11,055 nucleotides of DNA from positions 1 through 11,055 of the forward strand of contig MU119969.1 in NCBI GenBank assembly GCA_014904845.1, written 5' to 3'. The notes under the pieces are model-generated. The model made no database searches and was not told where the DNA came from. It saw nothing but the letters and a program-made list of their open reading frames with translations. This stretch comes from Acephala macrosclerotiorum (taxonomy: Eukaryota > Ascomycota > Leotiomycetes > Helotiales > Mollisiaceae). Below, piece after piece: positions 1-8,745 of this stretch. A program made the position numbers and the translations under genes. Position 1 is the first letter of the stretch; each line of letters starts with the position of its first letter.

Positions 1-115
1 TTAATAATTTATTTTTATTTTAAATTAAAAATTAAAAATTAAAAATTTAAATATTTTATAAATATTTAAAATAAAAATAATTATTAAAATAAATAATAAT
101 TTAAAATTTTTAATA

Positions 116-541
116 TTTAAAATAAAAATGTATTTATTATAAAATTTTATATTAAAATTTTTTTTTTTAAAATTTTCGTTTTATATTTAATTATTATAAT
201 CGATTTAATTAAATATAAAAATTATTTATTAAAAAAAAACTTTTTAAAATTTTTTTTAAAAATTATATAATTGGATTTTTAAATATTTTTATAATTTAAA
301 ATTTTAAAATTTTAAATAAAAACGCGTTTTTAATACAATTTTATATTAAAAAAAATTTTTAATATTTTTTTTTTAAAATTTTCGTTTTTTATATTAAATT
401 ATTATAATCGATTTAATTAATTTAAATTATTTTAAATAAAAACGTATTTTTAATAAAATTTTATATTAAAATTTTTTTTTTTAAAATTTTTATTTTTTAT
501 ATTAAATTATTATAATTAATTTAATTAATTTAAATTATTTT
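116..541. repeat. Imperfect array of three units of about 110-120 bp
   Basis: Three related units can be aligned by eye, starting near 116, 311 and 431. Each begins with a TTTAAATAAAAA-like stretch followed by an ATG/ACG and a TTTAT/TTTTA run. Each then has a TATATTAAA box, a long T tract, an AAAATTTT(C/A) segment, and ends with ATTATAAT(CG or TA)ATTTAATTAA. Units two and three are adjacent with a start-to-start offset of 120 bp. Unit one is separated from unit two by about 70 bp of unrelated AT-rich DNA. CpG sites of unit two (about 383 and 409) are TpA or lost in unit three (517-518), so the copies carry different mutation histories. Low sequence complexity makes alignment uncertain, but the order of landmarks is shared. 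Confidence 0.55.
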
Positions 542-3500
542 ATTTAATATAATTATAAAATAAAATAAAATATATTTTAAATTTAAATTTATTATTAAAT
601 AATAAAATTATAATAATTTATATCGAATATTAATTTTTTATTTATTATTTTTATATTAATTATTTTTTTAATTAAAATAAAATATAAAAAAATAATATAA
701 AAATAATTATTTTTATTTTTTTTTATTATTTAATTTTTTAATTATTTTTATTATTTTTTTTTAATTTTTTATTAATAATATAATTTATATAATTAATTTA
801 TTTTAAATTTTTTTTTTTTATTAAATTTTAATTTATTTTTTCATTATTATATTATTAATTTAAAATTTAATTTATAATTTTTTTTTAATTAATATATTAA
901 TATTATTAAATTATTTTTAATTTTTAATAATTAATAAATTTTTTTTTTTTTATATTTTAATTTTTTTTATTTATTTTTTTATAAAAATTATTTTCGCGAT
1001 AATTTTTATTAATTTAATAATATAAATATAATTACGTATTTTCATTTTTTATTATTATTAATATAAATTTTTTTTTTTTTTTATAATTTTAATTTTATAT
1101 TCGTTTTTATAATTTAATTTATAAAAATTTATAAAAACAATTTATATATATATTATATTTAAATTCAAATAATATTTTTTAAAATTTTTATATTTCGATT
1201 TTAAAATTATAATAAATTTTATTATTAATTTTTTTTTTATATAATTAATTTATAAAAATTTATAAATAATTTTTAAATTTTTATTTTATTTTAAATATTT
1301 TATTTAAAAATAAAATTATTTAAAAAATTTATTTATATGTTTTTTTTATATATTTATTTAATAATATTTTTATTTTTAATAAAAATATAATATATAATTT
1401 AATATATTTTTTAAATTTATATTAATTAATATTAATTTAATTTTAATTTTTATTATATTTTTTTATTATATAATTTTTATATTTTTTATTTTATTTTTAA
1501 AAATAATTAATTATATATTATTATTATTTTTTATTAATATAATAATTATTTATTAATTTTATTTTATTTTTTTAAATATTTTTAATTTTATTAAATTAAA
1601 TTATATTTAATTTTTTATGTAATAAATTTTTATTTATTTTTATTTATTCGTTTTTTTTAATTATATTAACGAATAAAAAAATAATATTTTAATAATAATT
1701 TTAATTTTAATTTATTAAATTTTTTTTTTTTTTTAAAAAAGTTTTTATATTAAATATTTTTAATTCGTAAATAAACGTTTTTATAAATATTATTTTATAT
1801 ATTAATAATATTACTCGTTTAATCGTATTTAATATTTTATTAAATTTATTAATTTTTTTTTTTTAAAATTAAAATTTTTTTTATTATATTTTTAATTTAT
1901 ATAAAAATATTAAAAATATAATTATTTTAATAATTATTTAAATTTTTTAAAAAAAAAAAATTTATTATTATTTTTAATTCGATTTATTAAATTTAATATT
2001 TTTATATTATATATTTTATAAATTTTAATTATTTATTAAAATAATTATTTGAATAATTATTTATTATAATTATAATATTTTTAATATTTTTAATATATTT
2101 AAAAATTATAAATTTATTTTTTACGAATTTTATTTTTTAATTATATTTAATAATATTTTTATTATTTTAAAATTTTTAATAAAGTTTTTATATAATATAT
2201 ATATAAATATATCGTTTACGTATATCGTTATATTAATATTATAAATAATATTAATAAAATTAATAATTTTTAAATTAATTTATTTTTATAATTAATTAAT
2301 ATTTTTTTTAAAAAAATATATTATTTTATTTATTATAAAAAATTATATTTATTTAATAATTTTTTCAAATTTTTTTTATATAAATTTTTTATTATTATTT
2401 TATTATTTATATTTTTTTTTTAATATAATATATTACGATTTTTATAATATTTATAATATTTTTTTTAAAACGTTTTTTACGTATATTTTTTTAAATTATT
2501 TTTTAAATAATTTATTATTATTTAATTATATTATAATTATACGTTTTATATTTTTTTTTAATATAAATAAAAATATTATAAAACGTTATTTTTTAATTAT
2601 AATTAAAAAAAAATTTTTAAATTAATATAAATTTATAAATTTTAAAAAAATAATTTTTTTTAATTATATATTTATTAAATAATTTTATAATAATAATTTT
2701 TATTTATAATTTTTATTTATAATTATATTTATTTTTATAAATATTTTTTTATTTTTTTTATATTAAATAAAATTTAAATTATTTTTTTAATTATTTATTT
2801 ATTTTTATTATTAATTATTTTTTTTAATTTTATATTTTTTTTAATAAAATAAAAAATTATTTAATAATTTTTTATAATTAATTTATTACGTTTTTTTTTA
2901 TTCGCGTAATAATAAAAATTAATAATTTAATAATTTTTTTTTTATTTTATTATTTAATATACGTTTTTATTTATAATAATATTTTTAATATATTTTTTAT
3001 TTTTTTAAATTATTTATATATTTTTTTTTAATATTTTTTTTTTATTTTTTTTTTTAAATTTATTTTAATATAATAAATTTTTTGTAAATATTTATAAATT
3101 TTTTATTTTATTACAAATATTTATAAATTTTTATATTTTATAACTCGTTATATTTTTTAATTAAACGAAATTTTATTTTTTAAAATTTTATAATTATTAT
3201 ATTTTAATAATTTTTATTATTTTAATTATTAAAAAAAGTTTTTTTAAAAATTTTTAATTTAATTTTTTTTTATATTAAATTTTTAATTTTTAATTTTTTT
3301 AAATTTTATTATTTTAATTTATAAAAATATATAATTTAAATTTTAATATATTATTATATTTATTAAAAAATCTTATAATTATATATTTTTTTATTAATAA
3401 TATTATATAAATTCATTTAATTATAATATTTTATATATTTTTTTATTCGATTTATATACGTTATATATTTGTAATTTTAAAATTAATTTAATAATATTTA

Positions 3501-3730
3501 CGTATTTATTTTATTAATTAATCGATTAAATTTTTTATTTTATTTTATATATTAAATATATTTTTATCGTTTTATTTTTTAAATTATATATATAAAATTT
3601 TTAAATAAAAATTATTAACGTTTTTTTTTTTAATAATTATTTATAATTAAAATTTTAAAAAAAAAAATATTTTATTTATATTATTATTTAATATTATAAT
3701 ATTTATATAAATTTATTAAATAACGTTTAA

Positions 3731-3759
3731 TTTATTATTATTATTATTATTATTATTAT
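3731..3759. repeat. TTA trinucleotide microsatellite
   Basis: About nine consecutive TTA units lie here and end at a CpG (ATCGTTG). This is a simple repeat inside the gene-free AT-rich block. It may be replication slippage in low-complexity sequence, and nothing suggests that it is coding. Confidence 0.7.
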
Positions 3760-6708
3760 CGTTGTAATAATTATTTAAATAATAAAAAAAATTTTTAATT
3801 AAAAATTTTATTTTTTACGTTTTAATTTTTATTTTAATAATTTACATTTTATCGTTTTTTTATACGCGTTTTATTATTATAATTTACACGTTAAATTAAA
3901 TTTATTTTTTTTAATTTTTTATTAAATATAAAAAATATAAAAAGTTTTTTATTTTGTATTTTTTATTATAATAAATAATATATTTTTATTTATTAATAAT
4001 TAAATTATATATTATATTATATTTTTTTTTATATTTTTCGTATTTTTTTTATAAAAATTTAAATAATATTTATAATAATTATTACAAAATCGTAATTAAT
4101 TATATTTTTTAATTTTAATTATATTATTTTATTTTTTAAATATTTTAATATATTTTTTAAAAAAAAATTTTTTTTTAAATAATATTTAAATATTTATAAA
4201 TTTATATAATCGTTTAATTTTTTTTATTATTTTTTTTAATTATTAAATAATATTCGATTTTAAATCTTTTAAATATTTAAATTATTATTTTATTAATATA
4301 AATTTTTTTTTAATTGATTTTATATATTTTATTAAATCTTTATAAATTATTATTAATACAAATATAATTTAATTAATTTTAAATAATTATTTAATTTTAA
4401 TATTTATTTATTTATTTTTTATATTTCGTTTAATATTTTTTATTCGTTATAAATTATTTTAATAATAATTTTATATATTAAAAAATAAATATTTTTAATA
4501 TAATTTTTTTATTAATTATTTTAAAAAAAACATTTTTAAAAAAAAATTTACTTATAAAATCGTAAAATGTTAATATTAAAAATAATAATATTTTTATACG
4601 TTATATATTTATTTTTAAATTTAATATTTTTATAAACGTTTTTAATAATTTATACGAATTTTAAAATCGTTTTAAAATTTTATTTAATAAATTAAATATT
4701 ATATAAAATTTATAATTATTATTAAAAAACGTATTATATAATTATTTTTTTTTTTAAAAAAATATATAAAAAATTAAATTACGCAATTATAAAAATATTT
4801 AATATTTAAATATTTTAATATTTTATTTTAAAACGATTACGATTTTAATATTTAAAATATAATCGTTTAAAATTTAAATTAATTAATATATTATAATTAT
4901 AAATGTAATACGATTATACGATTATACGTAAATTAAAATTTTAATATTTTTTATTAAAACGATTATATATTATTTTAAAATATTTTTATTATAAATTTAA
5001 TATTAATTTTTATATCGAATAAATAATAATATATTTTTAATAATTTTATTTTATTTTACGAATTATAAAAAATAAAATTTTTATTTTTTATTTTTATTTT
5101 TTATAATAATTATTATAATAATATTATTTATTTTTTATTATTAATTATATTTATTTTATTTAATAATAATATTATATTTAATTTATTATATATTTATTAT
5201 TTTATATTTTATAATTTTATTTTTTTTATAATTTTATTTTTAAATTTATAAATAATATTAAATTTTTTTAAAATAAATTTAATTAATTATTTAATTTTTT
5301 TTTAAAAATCGTTATATAATAATTATATTTAATAAAAAAAAACCGTAATAATTTATATAATATAATTTTTTTTAAAAATTTTGATATATTAATTAAAATA
5401 TTTATTTATTTAATTATTATTAATATAAATTTTATAATTTTAATATTAAATTTTTTTAAAAAATTATAAATTTTAATTTAAAAAAACGTATTTTAATTTT
5501 AATAAATTTTTTAAATTTTTTTATTTTTTAAAAACGTATATAATTTATATTAATAATATTTAATAATAAATATAGTAATATAAAATTTATATAATATATA
5601 AAAATTTTAAATAATTAAAAAAAGAATTTATATTAATAAAATAAAATTAAAAAAATTTAAAAAAAAAATTGTTATTCGTTTAAAAACATATAATTTAATT
5701 ATAATAAAAATTTAAAAAAAATTTAAATTTATTATAATAAAAATAAATAAAATATTTAAATTCGTTTTTTATTATTTTAAATTAAATTAAATTTTATAAA
5801 AAAGAAATTTATTCGTTTTTTTAAATTCGTTTTATAAATATATAATATTAAAAATTATTTTAAATTTATATTTTATATTATATTTTTTTATTATAAATAT
5901 AATTAAAATTTAATATTAAAATTATTATTAAATTAAATTTTTTTTTTTTAAATATTTATTTAAAATATATTATATATTTTATTTATTATTAATTTAAATT
6001 ATAAATTTTATTATTATAATTAATTCGAATAATTTATTAATAATTTTTTTTTAAATAATTATAATAATAAAAATAATAAATTAAAAATTAATATAATTAT
6101 AAATAATAAAAAATATTTTATATATATATTTTTTTTAATTTTAAAATCGAAAAAAATAATTATAATTTTTTATAATAATTATATTATATATTAATTTTTT
6201 TTATATAAATAAAATAAAATAATAATATAAATTAATAATTATTTTAATAATTAATTTTTTAATAATAATTATAAATTTATTAAATATTATTTTTATTTAT
6301 AAATTTTTTTTAAATTTTATAATATTTTTATATTATTTATAATAATTAAAATTTTAATTTATTAAATATTTTAAAATTATTATATAATCGATTTTAAAAA
6401 TATTAAAATTTTAAAAATTTTATAATTTTAATTATAAAATATTATAAATTGTAATTTATATTTATTAAAAAAAATATTATTTAATAAAATTTATATTTAA
6501 AAAATATAATTTTATTATAATATAAATTTAAAAAATTATAATTTTTTAAAAAAAAAATTAATATAAATTAATATAAATTTTTATTAATTTATTCGATTTT
6601 AAAAAAACTTTTTTTTAAATAAATTATTTTAATTTTAAATATTTATAAAACGTTTAAATTTTTAATTTAAATTATTAAATAAATATAAAATAAATATAAT
6701 AAACGTAA

Positions 6709-6726
6709 AATATATATATATATATT
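6709..6726. repeat. TA dinucleotide tract
   Basis: An uninterrupted alternating TA run of about 16-18 bases lies in the AT-rich block. A similar shorter tract is present near 10729-10741. Both are simple repeats with no further context. Confidence 0.6.
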
Positions 6727-7072
6727 TATAAAATATAATATAATTTAAAATTATTATATATTATAAAAAAAATTATTATATTTAATATCGTTTTTAATAT
6801 TATTAAAATATATATTAAATAAAATATTATTATATTTTAACATCGAAATTAATTATTTAATTTTATTAATAAAAATTTAATATTATTATTTTTTTTAAAT
6901 TATTAATTATATATTTTTTTTATTAATTTAAACGTTTTTAAAATATTTTTTTAATAAATATATTATTAATTTTTTAATATTAATCGATTTATTTAAATTT
7001 ATTAAAATTTAATATAATAATAAAAATAAAAAAACGAAAAATTTTAAATTTATAATTAAATACGAAAACTTA

Positions 7073-7173
7073 AAAAAGCAATATGTAAAATATTATTATA
7101 AGATGAAAAGCAAGTAATATAATACTTTTTCCATTGTGCTTTGCATAGAAGCTTTGTCAAATAGAGTCATGGT
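7073..7173 (-). other. 3' flank / probable 3' UTR and left composition ramp
   Basis: Going leftward from the gene's stop codon, base composition falls from normal to AT-saturated within about 60-100 bases. C and G outside CpG are still present here (GCAAG, GATG, AAAGC), so this stretch is much less mutated than 1-7070. On the minus strand it follows the stop codon with an AT-rich run containing TATTATATTA and ATAATAATATT, which could serve as a fungal 3'-end formation region. No canonical AATAAA is seen. Its role as 3' UTR is inferred from position alone. Confidence 0.35.
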
Positions 7174-8479
7174 TCAAGCTGGCTCAAGGCGACCAAATCC
7201 AGGAGGCCCATACACACCACCACGCTCGTATTCATCTCCAACGCCGGCAATCTCCCAAAGTGGTTCGAACATGGCGCCGCCCCCATTGTCCATCTCAGCT
7301 TCCAAGTTCTGGATATGGTTGGGGTGCATTCTTAGAGAACGCACTTGCGAAATTGTTAGCATTGATACCTAGGACCCCTGGGTGCGCATGTGCATCGAGA
7401 AGTGAAATATAGTTACCAGTACGCCCATGGTCATCAAACCACACCAACAATACCTTTCCGGAAAGCAGTGCTTCTGAATCTGCTATCCAGATCGTGCCGA
7501 TGACACTTGCAGCATGATATGCAGAGAGATAGAGGTTGTCATACTCGTCCTCGTCCGAGGACTGAGACGATGTTTCCGGATCGCGATGAAAGTTCTCTGC
7601 CTCCATCTGCTCCTCATACTCTTGTATTGCCGTATTCTTCCCCGCCTCAAAGTCTGCGGGAGAAATCGACTTGTAAGGGGGTCGATCGACAAGTTGTAGA
7701 ATGTGAAGGAATATCTTCTGCCACTCTGGCCCGTAGTTGTAACGTGCTGCATCATCGAGGATGAAGGTGACGATGTCCGAGCCATCTATGTGTAGCAAGC
7801 CAGACTGTGCGAGAAGGCTAGCATGAGCTTGATCGGTGGGACTGCCATTTGCATCAGAGTAGTATGTCCGCAACCACCTGTATTCGGCGACCGCTCGTTC
7901 CGCAGGAGTGAATATCGAAGCTAGCAGAGCTTGTTCGTCTTTGGGCAGAGGAGAAGCAAGATATGGGTGCTGGAATCGTTGTTTGAGCTGCAGGGTGTAC
8001 GGCTTGATGAATTTCAGCTTGAGCCGGTGATACTGGCAGAACAGGAGTACCCACGTATTGCAGCTCAATTCCTCCGCGTAGATATTCGGCGGAGAGAGCC
8101 TCGCGCTGCTCATCCGGGGACAGTGAAGAGGCCCTATCCCATCGTTCCTAGCAGACAGTGAGATGGTTGGTGAAGGATGTAGTGAGCTTTGCAGAATGGC
8201 GACTGACCAGGAGAAAAAGCTCTGCTGCAGAGATCCTTGGCGACGGCATCAGATTGAGAAATATTTGGACGACGTTGGAGTGTCGACTGTCAACTGTTCG
8301 AGTCTGGATTGCTGTGCAGCGTAGCGTAGGTAGAGAAGGAGGCGTGCAGTGAGGAACAAAAGGAGGCGTCAGGGCTCGCGCAAGAACTCTTGAATAACCT
8401 TACCCCTCCGTATATCCGTACAGTACCGGTAGTTGGCATGTTCCATGGTTTGAATCGCGAGCTGATCTGCAATCTGCAT
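7174..8479 (-). CDS. Uncharacterised acidic protein, five-exon gene model (337 aa)
   Basis: I do not recognise the family and assign no function. The proposed exons on the minus strand are 8479-8404, 8311-8208, 8147-8055, 7987-7417 and 7343-7174. They total 1014 nt, keep phase at all four junctions and end in TGA at 7176-7174. The product starts MQIADQLAIQTMEHANY and ends PPGFGRLEPA. Visible parts are a helical N-terminal half (SLSPDEQREALSAEYLRGG near 69-87, then FTPAERAVAEYRW near 117-129), a glutamate-rich segment near 213-222, a serine/acid cluster (SSQSSDEDE) near 231-239, two hydrophobic strand-like segments (SVIGTIWIAD near 252-261, KVLLVWFDDHG near 269-279), and a glycine-rich tail (GGVYGPPGFG). 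There is no signal peptide or membrane helix, so a soluble intracellular protein is likely. The gene stands alone between AT-saturated blocks. Exon 4 is the most secure part. The start is uncertain: ATG 8249, ATG 8113 and an upstream exon at 8641-8673 are alternatives. If intron 2 is not real, the TAG at 8150-8148 would make this a pseudogene. Confidence 0.6.
7344..7416 (-). other. Intron 4 (73 nt)
   Basis: The donor GTAACT at 7416 and an AAG acceptor at 7344 are joined by a textbook fungal branch site, GCTAAC, about ten bases before the acceptor. Splicing is phase 1 and joins ...DDHGRT to VRSLRMHPN. Without splicing the frame runs 40 codons further to a stop at 7295. An alternative AAG 13 nt further downstream also leaves an open frame, but that product (ECTPTISRTWK...) looks less protein-like and lacks the branch-site spacing. 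Confidence 0.7.
7988..8054 (-). other. Intron 3 (67 nt)
   Basis: The donor GTGGGT at 8054 and the acceptor CTGCAG ending at 7988 join the frame reading ...YLRGGIELQY to LKQRFQHPYLASP with phase 0. Without it the upstream frame runs on to a stop at 7854. An acceptor 15 nt earlier (CATCAAG ending at 8003, a 52-nt intron) is also in frame and would add five residues. No perfect branch site is present (CTCAAG and CTGAAA are the nearest), so the intron rests mainly on the frame change between two protein-like segments. Confidence 0.55.
8148..8207 (-). other. Intron 2 (60 nt)
   Basis: The donor GTCAGT at 8207 and the acceptor CTGCTAG ending at 8148 bound an intron whose length is a multiple of three and whose only in-frame stop is the TAG at the acceptor itself. 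A CTCAC element about eleven bases before the acceptor can act as branch site. Splicing is phase 0 and joins ...AAELFLL to ERWDRASSLSP. The competing reading is a continuous exon with a CAG-to-TAG nonsense change, which is a typical RIP product. Confidence 0.5.
8312..8403 (-). other. Intron 1 (92 nt)
   Basis: The donor GTAAGG at 8403 and the acceptor GCACAG ending at 8312 enclose a CCTGACG element and a pyrimidine-rich stretch. The CCTGACG lies farther from the acceptor than is usual for a branch site; a CTCAC lies closer. Phase 1 splicing joins ...YCTDIRR to AIQTRTVDSRH and avoids the in-frame TGA at 8371-8369. The downstream frame has been open since upstream of the acceptor, so its open state alone does not prove this junction. 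Confidence 0.45.
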
Positions 8480-8640
8480 CAAGAAATTGCATGCAGGGTC
8501 GAAGCCGCGTCATTCGTCGACGGCCGTGAATATCGAGGTGTCTGTAGAAGCGAGGCTTACTAATTACTATACACACTCCCATGTCATCTTCTGCCCTGGA
8601 AGCTTTCTTTTCTCTTTTTCCACTCCATTTACACACTTAC

Positions 8641-8673
8641 AAAATCCACCTTTCCAAGCTCCACCTTATGCAT
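8641..8673 (-). other. Candidate upstream first exon (MHKVELGKVDF)
   Basis: On the minus strand an ATG at 8673 opens eleven codons that run into GTAAGT at 8640, a perfect fungal donor. Splicing to the CAG ending at 8474 (167 nt) gives phase 0 entry into IADQLAIQTMEH and a 346-residue product. The frame is also open upstream of the ATG (ISKRVGRDIVER) back to TAA at 8718-8716, right where DNA becomes AT-rich, so the exon may have been longer. The nearer CTACAG acceptor at 8542 leads to a stop after 20 codons. Without transcript data this exon is only a candidate; the region could instead be promoter and leader. Confidence 0.3.
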
Positions 8674-8699
8674 ACGCTCGACTATATCCCTACCAACTC

Positions 8700-8745
8700 T
8701 TTTTGAAATGTAAAATTATTTATCGACGAATCTCAAAAAGAATTT
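8700..8745. other. Right edge of the gene island (composition ramp)
   Basis: Within about 45 bases the sequence changes from ordinary composition (CCAACTC) to AT-saturated DNA. C/G outside CpG is still present to about 8740 (TCTCAAAAAG), then only CpG or nothing remains. If the gene starts at 8673, almost no unmutated promoter DNA is left, so its promoter would lie in or beside the AT-rich block. Confidence 0.55.

Larger units (their letters stand above)
1..7070. repeat. AT-rich block, probable RIP-saturated repeat DNA
   Basis: This seven-kilobase stretch is almost only A and T. Whole 60-base lines such as 1-60 and 61-120 contain no C or G. Most of the C/G that survives is in CpG (for example near 178, 201, 323, 994, 2903, 3865), and other C contexts are rare. 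Stops occur in all frames so often that no open frame of useful length exists, and I see no tRNA- or rRNA-like segment. In filamentous ascomycetes such DNA is normally transposon or other duplicated sequence mutated by RIP (C to T on both strands), often packed in heterochromatin. The original element cannot be recognised. That it was repetitive is inferred from composition and from the repeat units near its left end. Confidence 0.7.

Noticed and set aside
3086..3132. Direct repeat of AAATATTTATAAATTTTT at about 3086 and 3115
   Set aside because: Two 18-base matches about 29 bases apart are easily produced by chance in two-letter sequence, and no longer similarity surrounds them.
1..7070. Many A/T palindromes and hairpin-like stretches that could suggest origins, terminators or transposon ends
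   Set aside because: In DNA that is nearly all A and T such structures are expected by chance, and none has an ordered context or target-site duplication that I could see.
7136..7372. Plus-strand open frame of 78 codons
   Set aside because: It lies opposite exon 5 and intron 4, is rich in Pro/Ser as expected of an antisense shadow, and has no features of its own.
7295..8113. Intronless minus-strand frame of 272 codons taken as the gene itself
   Set aside because: Its first 42 codons overlap a more protein-like reading in another frame (ERWDRASSLSPDEQREAL), and its last 40 codons run through an intron with a perfect GCTAAC branch site. Only the middle, 7417-7987, is kept as exon 4.
8249..8371. 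Minus-strand frame after TGA 8371 (RLLLFLTARLLLYLRYAAQQSRLEQL) as a separate hydrophobic peptide or as proof of a nonsense mutation
   Set aside because: It has no start codon, ends at TGA 8251-8249, and the region is explained by intron 1 plus exon 2 in another frame. I cannot exclude it fully.
8542..8640. 99-nt intron from GTAAGT 8640 to CTACAG
   Set aside because: Both splice sites look good, but the phase leads to a stop after 20 codons with no compatible further intron, so the CAG ending at 8474 was preferred.
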